The position numbers and the translations under genes were made by a program. From Thauera sp034005275 (lineage in GTDB: Bacteria > Pseudomonadota > Gammaproteobacteria > Burkholderiales > Rhodocyclaceae), in the NCBI GenBank assembly GCA_034005275.1, contig JAVEVA010000002.1:1-64000 (forward strand): 64,000 bases of DNA. Reading direction: 5' to 3'. The notes below the pieces were generated by a model. It was given only the letters and a program-made list of their open reading frames with translations. It was not told the DNA's origin and did not search any database. Numbering within the stretch: position 1 is the stretch's first letter; each line of letters starts with the position of its first letter. Positions 25,327 through 32,807 of this stretch are shown here, piece after piece.

Positions 25327-26060
25327 CGATAGCGGTCGAACTTGCTCATCCGGGTCTTGCTGGCATAGCTCAACCCCAGGGTCAGGCCCGGACTGATCTC
25401 GCCGGTGTAGCCCAGACGCACGCCCCAGCCATTGGCCGAGTCACTGCCGCGATTGGAGAAGCGGTCCCCCGTCGCCGAGCTGGCGGCAAAAGGCTGGACG
25501 CCTTTGGCCTTGAAGCGCTGGTGGGCGAAATTGAGCGCCAGCCCGAAAGCGTGGCGGTCACCCGGCTTGTAGGCCAGCGCCGGCGAAATGAACAGCTGCT
25601 CCAGGCTGACCCCGGCCGAACCGCTGGCGCCCAGGCCAGCCCAGGGATTGCGTCGATAATCGGTGTTCATCCCGCCATGGCCATAGATCGCCAGACTCGC
25701 CGCCCACTCCGGGCCGAGCTGACGAACATAGCCGATTTCGGGAAGATGGAAGTTCTGCTTGCCATTGCCGCTGAAATTGCCGTCCAGGCCAAAAGCGTTG
25801 CCGCGCACCCTGGCGTCGCGTTTCGGCTGAAACCACAACAGACCGATATCGGCCCGGTTGCCGACAAAGGCAATCCCCGCCGGGTTGGTCGCCGAAGCCA
25901 TGCCATCCTGCGGCAAGGCAATTCCCGCTCCCGCCATACCGACGGCCTTGATGCCGTAACCGTGGGAAAAATAGCCGTTGGTAGCCTGCGCCGGACCGGA
26001 CAGCAGCAGCGCGAGCAGAAGGGCTGAGGGAGCAAGACGAATGCAGCGGACGTGATTCAT
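25327..26060 (-). CDS. FadL/OmpP1/TodX-family outer membrane transporter (3' part missing)
   Basis: Outer membrane porin family for long-chain fatty acids and other hydrophobic compounds. A signal peptide (APSALLLALLLSGPAQA) precedes the family N-terminus TNGYFSHGYGIKAVGMAGAG and NPAGIAF hatch-region motif. About 244 residues are visible of a usual ~400; the rest falls in the N run. The seven codons on the far side of the gap (ending at 25203) cannot be assigned to this gene. The ATG at 26060 is preceded by GGAAGG. Confidence 0.85.
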
Positions 26061-26202
26061 GGAGCCTTCCGGAAAGTCGGGGTCGAATGATGAGGCCGCG
26101 AAGCTTAACGGGAAGGCAGGGGAAAGCGAATGTTGATATTCTTATATGATCATGAAACAAAATGATATGAAACCGGGAAAAAGATCCGGCCACCGGAACG
26201 AC

Positions 26203-26228
26203 AACCGGGCAGCCTGAGCTGCCCGGTT
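26203..26228 (-). terminator. Hairpin downstream of the DUF2249 gene
   Basis: Perfect 11-bp stem (AACCGGGCAGC and its complement) with a 4-nt loop CTGA, 22 bp beyond the DUF2249 stop codon. A clear U tract is absent on the minus strand; on the plus strand TTTCTCT follows. It probably ends or stabilises the DUF2249 transcript. Confidence 0.6.
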
Positions 26229-26249
26229 TCTCTGACTGTGGTGTGCAGT

Positions 26250-26570
26250 TCAGCTGCCTGCGCAGCCACAACCGCCGCCACCGCCACCACAGCTGCCAGC
26301 CTCACCCGTGGCCGGAGTGCCGGCATGACCGCCGACCTGGATGACGAAGTCAATGACGATATTGCCCGGCTCACGGGCAACGTAGTTGATGCCGACCTGA
26401 TCGCCGTAGCGCTGCTGGATCTGGTTGAGCAGCGGGATCGGATCGTGGTCATTGACAAAGCGCATCGTCTCGCCGTTGTCGAGTGCTTCCAGCGCACCAA
26501 AGATGGCGGCATGGCGAAAACGCTTGGCAACGCCACGCGCATCAAAAGGGTATACAGCAAGTTCGGACAT
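26250..26570 (-). CDS. DUF2249 domain protein with Cys/Gly-rich tail
   Basis: A 106-residue protein beginning MSELAVYPFDARGVAKRFRHAAIF, with the DUF2249 core (alpha/beta, FVNDHDPIPLLNQIQQRYGD). DUF2249 proteins are often found near nitric oxide or redox genes, but their function is not established. The C-terminus is unusual: GEAGSCGGGGGGCGCAGS, with three cysteines in a glycine run that could bind metal or carry a persulfide. AAAGGAA precedes the ATG at 26570. It diverges from the SLAC1 gene. Confidence 0.8.
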   Translation of the reverse strand: MSELAVYPFDARGVAKRFRHAAIFGALEALDNGETMRFVNDHDPIPLLNQIQQRYGDQVGINYVAREPGNIVIDFVIQVGGHAGTPATGEAGSCGGGGGGCGCAGS

Positions 26571-26746
26571 GATCGAAATTCCTTTCGCAAAGGGTGAAAC
26601 CGCGCAGATCTGAGCAACAGCGCGCCCCGGACAAGGCCAGACGGCGGGCACGCAGGGTGAGCAATTCTGCGCGCCTCGCCAGGCAGCTGCCTTGAGCCAG
26701 GGCAAGATGGCGATCCTGGCGCCAGCATTCAAGCCGATCACCAATC

Positions 26747-26763
26747 TTGATCAGGACGATCAA
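26747..26763. promoter_or_regulatory. Palindromic operator candidate between DUF2249 and the SLAC1 gene
   Basis: TTGATC-AGGAC-GATCAA is a perfect 6-bp inverted repeat with a 5-bp centre, in the 273-bp divergent region. Its half-sites resemble FNR/CRP-family TTGAT, but the spacing (TTGAT-N7-ATCAA) is wrong for FNR (N4). An AT-rich stretch follows at 26775-26805 that could hold the SLAC1 promoter. Confidence 0.4.
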
Positions 26764-26843
26764 CTCTGCCCGGCTTTATAAAATATCAGTTATTGATTAT
26801 ATTGCATCGCAGCAAATCCATTTCCCCTCATGAGTCCCTGCCA

Positions 26844-27818
26844 ATGAAACCATCCGCCCCTGAACCCAATCCGACGAGCCGCCTCGCCCACTTCCCGATT
26901 GCCCTGTTTGCCACCGTGATGGGCAGTGCCGGGCTGGCGATTGCCTGGTTGAAAGCTCACCAGCTCAATGGCTTGCCGCTCGACATCGGTATCGGTCTGC
27001 GCTGGTTCGCCAGCGGTCTGTTCGTCTTGCTGCTCGTCAGCTACCTGCTCAAGCTGCTGCGTCATCCGACCGCAGTGAGAAGCGACTTTGCCCACCCGGT
27101 GAAACTCAATTTCTTTCCTGCGATCTCGATTGGCCTGCTGTTGCTTGCCGTGAGCTGGGCGCAGGATGCACCCGGCGCGGCACGGGTGATGTGGATGATC
27201 GGTGCCACTGCCCACCTGTTGTTCACTCTTGCGGCGATGACCAGCTGGATTCATCACAGCCACTATCAGATCACTCACGCCACCCCAGCCTGGTTCATCC
27301 CGGTGGTGGGCAACGTCATCGTGCCGATCGCCGGCATGCGTTTTGCCCATCCCGATCTGAGCTGGTTCTTCTTCAGCATCGGCATCGTGTTCTGGCTGGT
27401 GCTGCTCACCATCATCCTCTACCGGCTGTTCTTTCACGATCCCCTGCCCCCGCGTCTGATGTCGACCCTGTTCATCCTCATCGCGCCACCGGCTGCGGCT
27501 TTCCTCGCCTACATCACTCTCACCGGCGAGGTAGACAACTTCGCCCGGGTGCTCTATTTCAGTGCGCTGTTCCTCACCCTGCTGCTCGGTCTCAATGGCC
27601 TGCGTTTCCTGCGCCTGCCGTTTTTCATCTCAGCCTGGGCCACTTCCTTTCCACTGGCGGCAATCACCATCGCCAGTCTCGAAATGCAGGCGCGCAGCGG
27701 CGGTTTCTACAACTTGCTCAGTGGCGTGCTGCTCACCGTCACTACGGTACTGGTTGCGATCCTGATCCTCAAAACCGTGCAGGCAGCGCTGCGCGGACAG
27801 ATCTGCGTACCGGAGTAA
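26844..27818 (+). CDS. SLAC1/TehA-family anion channel
   Basis: A polytopic membrane protein of 324 residues with about ten hydrophobic helices, of the SLAC1/TehA (C4-dicarboxylate transporter/tellurite resistance) family. It starts near LAHFPIALFATVMGSAGLAIAW, the family's N-terminal signature. Substrates in the family are small anions such as chloride, sulfite or malate. I choose the ATG at 26844; a TTG at 26793 would extend it. Its neighbours suggest a link with sulfur oxyanions, which is only inference. Confidence 0.88.
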   Translation: MKPSAPEPNPTSRLAHFPIALFATVMGSAGLAIAWLKAHQLNGLPLDIGIGLRWFASGLFVLLLVSYLLKLLRHPTAVRSDFAHPVKLNFFPAISIGLLLLAVSWAQDAPGAARVMWMIGATAHLLFTLAAMTSWIHHSHYQITHATPAWFIPVVGNVIVPIAGMRFAHPDLSWFFFSIGIVFWLVLLTIILYRLFFHDPLPPRLMSTLFILIAPPAAAFLAYITLTGEVDNFARVLYFSALFLTLLLGLNGLRFLRLPFFISAWATSFPLAAITIASLEMQARSGGFYNLLSGVLLTVTTVLVAILILKTVQAALRGQICVPE

Positions 27819-27846
27819 GTGACACCGACAAGACTGCATGTGAGGC

Positions 27847-27950
27847 AAAAAAGGAAGCGGAGCCGGGGGCAAAGCTTTCGGTTCCGCTGCTTCGGGGGGA
27901 CGATCGTAGAGGGGTCGATCACGGCAGGGCCCCGATTCAGCTCCGCTTCC
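27847..27950 (-). ncRNA. Candidate sigma-54-dependent small RNA (~104 nt)
   Basis: On the minus strand the transcript would begin GGAAGCGGAGC (27950-27940) and end with the exact complement GCTCCGCTTCC (27863-27853) and six T (27852-27847). The ends close an 11-bp stem. Inside, GATCG/CGATC forms a hairpin with the C-rich loop ACCCCTCTA, and another single-stranded C6 run follows; C-rich loops often pair with Shine-Dalgarno sites. A local stem (GCGGAACC with GGCTCCGC) competes with the closing stem and could be the terminator. The promoter fits its 5' end. It is not tmRNA, 4.5S, 6S or RNase P as far as I can tell. Function unknown. Confidence 0.6.
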
Positions 27951-27962
27951 AGCAACAATATA

Positions 27963-27979
27963 AGCAAATGCTGTGCCAG
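27963..27979 (-). promoter_or_regulatory. Sigma-54 (RpoN) promoter
   Basis: The minus strand reads CTGGCACAGCATTTGCT, a full match to TGGCAC-N5-TTGCW with the required 10 bp between GG and GC. The -24 G is at 27976 and the -12 C at 27964, predicting a start near 27952, two bases from the start of the RNA stem. An overlapping sigma-70-like pair (TTCAAA-17-TATATT) is weaker. Confidence 0.75.
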
Positions 27980-28040
27980 TTTGAAAATGCCGCTTTGGCC
28001 ACCTTTCAGCGGCTCTGTAGCGGCAAAATTATCTGCTAAC

Positions 28041-28094
28041 TGCCATAAAGGCATTATTTACTGCCTTTATGGCATGAACGCTGCCTTTGTGGCA
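28041..28094. promoter_or_regulatory. Three phased TGCC-N5-GGCA activator sites
   Basis: TGCCATAAAGGCA (28041-28053), TGCCTTTATGGCA (28062-28074) and TGCCTTTGTGGCA (28082-28094). Their centres are 21 and 20 bp apart, two helical turns, and lie at about -95, -116 and -136 from the sigma-54 start. This is the usual place for enhancer-binding protein sites. They are also 60-110 bp upstream of the rhodanese promoter and could serve both. Confidence 0.7.
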
Positions 28095-28152
28095 GTAAAA
28101 CTCGGCCTGAATCGATCTGTTGATCCGCCATGCAATCGGCAGTCTCAACGCC

Positions 28153-28181
28153 TTGTCAGCAAATTCACCACTTGCTAATAT
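28153..28181 (+). promoter_or_regulatory. Sigma-70 promoter of the rhodanese gene
   Basis: TTGTCA (28153-28158) and TAATAT (28176-28181) are spaced by exactly 17 bp. Transcription would begin near 28188, leaving a ~46 nt leader with AGGAG before the ATG at 28234. Confidence 0.6.
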
Positions 28182-28233
28182 TGATATCCGTTGCTGCCGC
28201 CCTGCAGTTCCCGTCACGATCAGGAGTTCCCGC

Positions 28234-29012
28234 ATGAAGCGTCTTTTCATCGCCGCCGCCATCGGCTTCAGCAGTCTGGCTGCCCACGCTGTCGACATCG
28301 CCATCTCGGCCGCCGATACCCACGCCAGAATCCAGCAGGCGGATCACAAAGTGCTGTTTGTCGACGTGCGCGACCCAGTGGAGATCATGTTCGTCGGCTT
28401 CAGCGACGCAGTCGATGTGAACATTCCCTACCTGCTTGTCGATCGCACCCAGTGGAATGCCGAAAAAGGCGTGTTCCGCACCATGCAGAACCCCGACTTC
28501 ATCGCCCGGATCAAGGCCGAACTCGACAAGCGTGGNNNNNNNNNNNNNNNNNNNNNNNNNNNNNNNNNNNNNNNNNNNNNNNNNNNNNNNNNNNNNNNNN
28601 NNNNNNNNNNNNNNNNNNNNNNNNNNNNNNNNNNNCAGTCGATGTGAACATTCCCTACCTGCTTGTCGATCGCACCCAGTGGAATGCCGAAAAAGGCGTG
28701 TTCCGCACCATGCAGAACCCCGACTTCATCGCCCGGATCAAGGCCGAACTCGACAAGCGTGGTCTGGACAGCAACACCGAAATCATCACCATGTGTCGCT
28801 CCGGCAGCGAACGTGGCGAACCGAGTGCCAACTTCCTGCGTGAAAACGGCTTTCCCAACGCGCGCTACGTGGTCAATGGTTTCCAGGGCAGCCCGCTGAA
28901 AGAAGGCGCGCAGGCCGGCATGCGCCTGCAGAACGGCTGGCAGAACAGCGGTTTGCCGTGGTCACCGAAAATGAACCCGGCAAAGATCTACCGCGTCGAT
29001 CAGGGCCAATAA
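28234..29012 (+). CDS. Periplasmic rhodanese-domain protein, split by an assembly gap
   Basis: A secreted single-domain rhodanese: signal peptide MKRLFIAAAIGFSSLAAHA, then a substrate-domain core (VLFVDVRDPVEIMFVG) and the active-site loop MCRSGSERGEPSA, where Cys would carry the persulfide. Rhodaneses transfer sulfane sulfur. The 100-N run (28536-28635) is flanked by an identical 127-bp sequence; removing the N run and one copy leaves 552 bp, a perfect 183-codon frame. So the gene is most likely intact in the organism and not duplicated. Start chosen at ATG 28234 after CAGGAG. Confidence 0.88.
28409..28535 (+). repeat. 127-bp sequence duplicated across the second assembly gap (copy 1)
   Basis: Identical to 28636-28762. 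The length of 127 bp equals a common maximum de Bruijn k-mer, so this is an unmerged contig-end overlap and not a biological repeat. Confidence 0.9.
28536..28635. other. Assembly gap (100 N), probably zero real length
   Basis: Placeholder N run between two copies of the same 127-bp sequence. The true locus is expected to have neither the N nor the second copy. Confidence 0.93.
28636..28762 (+). repeat. 127-bp sequence duplicated across the second assembly gap (copy 2)
   Basis: Second copy of 28409-28535, in the same orientation; an assembly artefact (see copy 1). Confidence 0.9.
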
Positions 29013-29038
29013 GACACAGGACAGTTCAATCAACACCA

Positions 29039-29108
29039 GTTCGCGGCTTGCGCCGCTCCTTGTACCGCTCATGCGTCCGACTTCATAGGAGCGGCGCAAA
29101 CCGCGAAC
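29039..29108. repeat. REPIN-like inverted repeat, copy 1
   Basis: Arms 29039-29060 and 29087-29108 are complementary at 21 of 22 positions. Each arm is itself a small hairpin (GCGGC-TTGC-GCCGC), with a TAGGAGC-type head, the layout of bacterial REP doublets. It lies in the 208-bp gap between the rhodanese and yghU-like genes and is related to the copy at 51869. Confidence 0.8.
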
Positions 29109-29220
29109 ACCCTCTGAGCGAACTGGCCGCACCAGCTGGAAAGCGGGTCGAGAGCGCATTTTTCTTTCCCTCGCCGCTCGCCTATCATGCAATATCCCCA
29201 TCGTTCCCGAAGGAGCCTGC

Positions 29221-30141
29221 ATGAGCCAAACTCCGCCCTCTTCCCCTGACGCCACTGCGGCGGGGAAGCAAGCTTACCTGCCGCCGCGCATCTGGCGCTG
29301 GCAGCAACCGAATGGCGGCGAGTTCGCCAACATCAACCGCCCGATCGCCGGCGCCACCCATGAGCGCGCGTTGCCGCGTGGCCAGCACCCGCTGCAGCTG
29401 TACTCGATGGCCACCCCCAACGGCATCAAAGTCACTGTGATGCTCGAAGAGCTGCTGGCACTCGGCCACCAGGGCGCCGAATACGACGCCTGGCTGATCC
29501 GCATCGGCGATGGCGACCAGTTCGGCAGCGGCTTTGTCGAGCTCAACCCCAATTCCAAGATCCCCGCCCTGCTCGATTGCAGCGGCCCCGCGCCAGTGCG
29601 GGTGTTCGAATCCGGCGCCATCCTGCTCCATCTGGCCGAAAAATTCTCCGCCCTGCTGCCAAGCGCTGGCCCCGCGCGCAGCGAAGTCCTGTCCTGGCTG
29701 TTCTGGCAAGTCGGCTCCGCGCCCTACCTCGGCGGCGGTTTCGGCCACTTCTACGCCTATGCGCCCGACAAGATCGAATACGCCATCGATCGCTTCACCA
29801 TGGAAGCCAAACGGCAGATGGACGTGCTCGACCGCCAGCTTGCCAGCCGAGCCTGGATCGCCGGCGACGACTACAGCATTGCCGACATCGCGATCTGGCC
29901 CTGGTACGGCCTGCTCGCACTCGGTGAAATCTACGAGGCGGGCGAATTCCTGCAGGTGCACGAATACCGCCACCTGGTTGCCTGGGCCAAACGCATTGCC
30001 GCGCGACCAGCTGTGCAGCGCGGACGGATGGTCAATAATCCGCGCGGCCCGCTTGACCGCCAGCTGCACGAGCGCCATCAAGCCAGTGATTTCGACACCC
30101 GCACCGAGGACAAGCTGCAAGCCGGCCGCACCCAGGGCTGA
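29221..30141 (+). CDS. yghU: Glutathione S-transferase-like disulfide-bond oxidoreductase (YghU family)
   Basis: A 306-residue glutathione-dependent reductase of the Nu class. An N-terminal extension (YLPPRIWRWQQPNGGEFANINRP) typical of YghU/YfcG precedes the thioredoxin-like domain with LYSMATPNGIKVTVMLEEL and the glutathione-binding NPNSKIPAL and VFESGAIL motifs. A helical C-terminal domain has DYSIADIAIWPWYG. A clean AAGGAGC ribosome site lies before the ATG at 29221. Confidence 0.92.
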   Translation: MSQTPPSSPDATAAGKQAYLPPRIWRWQQPNGGEFANINRPIAGATHERALPRGQHPLQLYSMATPNGIKVTVMLEELLALGHQGAEYDAWLIRIGDGDQFGSGFVELNPNSKIPALLDCSGPAPVRVFESGAILLHLAEKFSALLPSAGPARSEVLSWLFWQVGSAPYLGGGFGHFYAYAPDKIEYAIDRFTMEAKRQMDVLDRQLASRAWIAGDDYSIADIAIWPWYGLLALGEIYEAGEFLQVHEYRHLVAWAKRIAARPAVQRGRMVNNPRGPLDRQLHERHQASDFDTRTEDKLQAGRTQG

Positions 30142-30257
30142 ACTCGGCGCCGAACTCAGGGTTTGCAGCGCGCACTCGACACCAGACCGGGCAGAGACCC
30201 TCACGCCTGCCCGTCTGTCCTTCTTTTTCTCCTCCGTCCACCACAGGAGTTGTCCGC

Positions 30258-30893
30258 ATGAGTCAGCACAGCATCTGGAATCAGCGTTACAGCGATGTCG
30301 GCGAAGCCTATCTCTATGGCACTGAGCCCAACCGTTTTCTCGCCCGCCGCGAAACCCTGCTGCAAAACGGTCACAATGCCTTGTCGATCGCCGATGGCGA
30401 AGGACGCAATTCGGTATGGCTGGCCGAACAGGGACTGGAAGTCACCGGCATTGAAATCTCCTCCGTCGCCATTGCCAAAGCGCGTCATCTGGCCGCTGCG
30501 CGCCAGGTCGACGTCAACTTCATCCAGGCCGACCTGCTCGCCCCAAGCTGGCCACCCGCAGAAATGCGCGACGCCTTCGACTGGGTGATCGGCATCTTCA
30601 TCCAGTTCGTCGGCCCGGAATGGCGCGAGCGCCAGTTTGACGTGATGAAGCAGCACACCCGCCCCGGGGGCCGCATCCTGCTGCAAGGCTATACCCCGCA
30701 GCAGGTCGAACTGGGTACCGGCGGCCCTTCGGCCGTTGAAAATCTGTACACCGCCGAGCTGCTGCGTGAAGCTTTCGCCGACTGGGAAATCGAAGAACTG
30801 GTCGAGTACGAAGACAGCCTCGAAGAAGGCAGTGGCCACGTCGGCCGCTCCGCCCTCATCGGCATGGTGGCACGCAAACCGGAAGCTGCCTGA
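30258..30893 (+). CDS. SAM-dependent class I methyltransferase
   Basis: A 211-residue Rossmann-fold methyltransferase. It starts IWNQRYSDVGEAYLYGTEPNRFL, then has the glycine motif ALSIADGEGRNSVWLAEQG, where the first Gly-x-Gly binds SAM, and ends with GRSALIGMVARKP. It resembles TehB/thiopurine-type methyltransferases, which often act on metalloids or sulfur compounds, but the substrate cannot be read from sequence. CAGGAGT precedes the start. It follows the GST-like gene by 116 bp. Confidence 0.8.
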   Translation: MSQHSIWNQRYSDVGEAYLYGTEPNRFLARRETLLQNGHNALSIADGEGRNSVWLAEQGLEVTGIEISSVAIAKARHLAAARQVDVNFIQADLLAPSWPPAEMRDAFDWVIGIFIQFVGPEWRERQFDVMKQHTRPGGRILLQGYTPQQVELGTGGPSAVENLYTAELLREAFADWEIEELVEYEDSLEEGSGHVGRSALIGMVARKPEAA

Positions 30894-31001
30894 ACAGAGC
30901 AAATCAAACCGGAGCAAGGGCGTCCCGGCAGCAGGCGCCCGCTCCTGCCCGATCACCGATACAATCGATTACGGTCGATTCGATATCGCGCCCGCGCCAG
31001 C

Positions 31002-31811
31002 TCAAGCCTTGACGGCAAGCGCGCCTGCCGCCCTGCGCTGGCGAAGCTGCTCGAACAGACAGACCGCCACCGCCGCACCAACATTGAGCGATTCGGTACC
31101 GACCGCCAGCGGAATCATCACTTCCAGCCCGGCACAGGCCCGCAGCGCCGGTGACAGCCCACGCCCTTCGGCGCCGAACAGCCAGGCGCAAGGCGAACGC
31201 AGCTCGGTGGCATACAAGTCCTGCGCCCGAGCACTGAGCGCCGTCGCCAGCACCTTGCCCGGATAGGCCGCCAGCGCCGCCGGCAAATCCGCCACCTCAT
31301 GCAGACGCAGAACAAAATGCGCGCCCATCCCGGCCCGCAGCACGCGCGGTGACCACACTCCGGCACAACCGGGGCCAAGCAGCACCTCAGTGATCCCCGC
31401 CGCTGCCGCCGTGCGCAAGATGCTGCCCAGATTGCCCGGGTCCTGCACCCCGTCCAGCACCAGCCAGTCGCCGTCGCTCGCCGGCACAGCCAGCGGCGGC
31501 GGCATCGCCGCCAGCGTCAGCACTCCCGAAGGCGAATCCACCGGACTGAGCTGGGCAAACAAGCGATCCGGCAGCCGGAAGCACGGCAGGCCAGCACCGG
31601 CACGCGCCAGCAATGCGGCAATTTCCTCCTGTTCCGCACCACTGGCCGACACCACCATCGCCTGCAACGGCCACTGACGATCGAGCGCCGCCGTCAGCAG
31701 ATGGGCGCCATCGAGCACGGTTTCGCCCTGCTCGCGACAAGCACGCGCCGAGCCGGTCAGCAGGCGCAGTTTCTTCACCAGTGGATTGTCGCGAGAGCTG
31801 ATGTCCTTCAT
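31002..31811 (-). CDS. TrmH/SpoU-family RNA 2'-O-methyltransferase
   Basis: A 269-residue SPOUT methyltransferase. The N-terminal RNA-binding part begins MKDISSRDNPLVKKLRLLTGS, and the catalytic knotted domain shows LVLDGVQDPGNLGSILRTAAAAG, CAWLFGAEGRGLSPAL and IPLAVGTESLNVGAAVAVCLFE, the three SpoU motifs. The exact target (tRNA or 23S rRNA) is not clear. I choose ATG 31811 over the TTG at 31853. Confidence 0.92.
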   Translation of the reverse strand: MKDISSRDNPLVKKLRLLTGSARACREQGETVLDGAHLLTAALDRQWPLQAMVVSASGAEQEEIAALLARAGAGLPCFRLPDRLFAQLSPVDSPSGVLTLAAMPPPLAVPASDGDWLVLDGVQDPGNLGSILRTAAAAGITEVLLGPGCAGVWSPRVLRAGMGAHFVLRLHEVADLPAALAAYPGKVLATALSARAQDLYATELRSPCAWLFGAEGRGLSPALRACAGLEVMIPLAVGTESLNVGAAVAVCLFEQLRQRRAAGALAVKA

Positions 31812-32039
31812 TTTCAACCGGATACCTGAAGCGGGAAGCGCATCATATAGCAAGGCAGTGGATCGCTGCAGCGGCCTTGCTCAAGCGAGCACCGCACTTC
31901 ACGGTCCGACCGGACTTGCTGCTGCGTGGCAAGGGCTGGAATATCAGCCTGGAGCCAGAGCATTCACCACCGCCATTTCAGCCCCGTTGGGCGACAATAG
32001 CGTCTTTGCCGTCTGTCTGTTTCCTGCACCATTGCCACG

Positions 32040-32807
32040 ATGATCACCGCTGCATCCAGCCCTGCTCCCACCGTCGATTTTTACCGCAACCTGCAGTTCG
32101 CTTTCGATTTTTTCAACGAGCAGCTTTTCGACAATGCTTTGCCGCCCTGCCTGATCACCATGCGGGCTTCCGGTCGGCAGTTCGGTTACCACCACAGCAG
32201 CCGTTTCATCAATCGCAACGGCGACCTGATCGATGAGTTGGGCCTGCATCCGGGCTTTTTCACTTTGCGCCCGGTGGAAGAAGTGCTGTCGACCCTGGTG
32301 CATGAGATGGTGCATCACTGGCAGCATGGCGCCGGCAAGCCGACTACCAGCAACCCGCACAACCGCGAATGGGCGCAGAAGATGCGTGACATCGGTCTGG
32401 AGCCTTCATCCACCGGCTTGCCGGATGGCAAGGACAGCGGACGCACGGTGAGCCATTACATCCATCCAGACGGCGCTTTCCTGCGCGCCTGCCGCCAGCT
32501 GCTCGCCCGGGGCTTCGAGCTGCAATGGTATGACCGCCACCTGCCGCGCACCCAGTACGACAGCGAGCAACGCCAGCAAGCGCTGGAAGCTGCCGGAGTA
32601 GCGGTCGAAGTCAGCCCGCCGCCGCTGGAACAGATTCCAGCGCCGCCGGACGACAAGCCGGTGACCTATGCACCGCCGCCCCGACGGCCTCTCGACCGGG
32701 TCTGCTATCGCTGCCCTGGCTGCCAGCTCAAAGCCTGGGCCAAGGCCGAAGTCGAGCTGCACTGTGGCAGCTGCGAGCTGGAGATGGAGGCCGATGAGGC
32801 CCGCTGA
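32040..32807 (+). CDS. SprT-like zinc metalloprotease with C-terminal zinc ribbon
   Basis: A 255-residue SprT-family protein. The metal-binding active site HEMVHHWQH lies at residues 88-96 (HExxH), with a downstream third ligand probable in NPHNREWAQK. The C-terminus is a four-cysteine-plus zinc ribbon (CYRCPGC and CGSC). The eukaryotic relative Spartan cleaves proteins crosslinked to DNA; bacterial SprT proteins are less understood. Its last 14 bp overlap dinB, so the two are coupled. I found no LexA box in the 230 bp upstream. Confidence 0.9.
   Translation: MITAASSPAPTVDFYRNLQFAFDFFNEQLFDNALPPCLITMRASGRQFGYHHSSRFINRNGDLIDELGLHPGFFTLRPVEEVLSTLVHEMVHHWQHGAGKPTTSNPHNREWAQKMRDIGLEPSSTGLPDGKDSGRTVSHYIHPDGAFLRACRQLLARGFELQWYDRHLPRTQYDSEQRQQALEAAGVAVEVSPPPLEQIPAPPDDKPVTYAPPPRRPLDRVCYRCPGCQLKAWAKAEVELHCGSCELEMEADEAR

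Larger units (their letters stand above)
27819..28233. promoter_or_regulatory. Intergenic region with candidate sRNA, sigma-54 promoter and phased operator sites
   Basis: This 415-bp stretch has no credible protein gene. From left to right it contains a minus-strand RNA candidate (27847-27950), its sigma-54 promoter (27963-27979), three TGCC-N5-GGCA palindromes (28041-28094) and the plus-strand promoter of the rhodanese gene (28153-28181). The elements are entered separately. Confidence 0.7.

Noticed and set aside
27847..27950. tmRNA, 4.5S RNA, 6S RNA or RNase P RNA
   Set aside because: The characteristic 4.5S loop (GGAAGGAAGCAGCC-like), the tmRNA ends and the RNase P core are absent, and the length is too short for tmRNA, 6S or RNase P.
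27941..27991. Sigma-70 promoter (TTCAAA-17-TATATT) for the sRNA
   Set aside because: It overlaps the sigma-54 elements and has a poor -35; the sigma-54 match is full and agrees with the upstream sites. Dual use cannot be excluded.
28409..28762. Real tandem duplication in the rhodanese gene
   Set aside because: It is exactly 127 bp, flanks an N run and breaks the gene, which all indicate an assembly artefact.
31854..32039. LexA box upstream of the SprT-like gene
   Set aside because: No CTG-N10-CAG palindrome with a matching centre was found.
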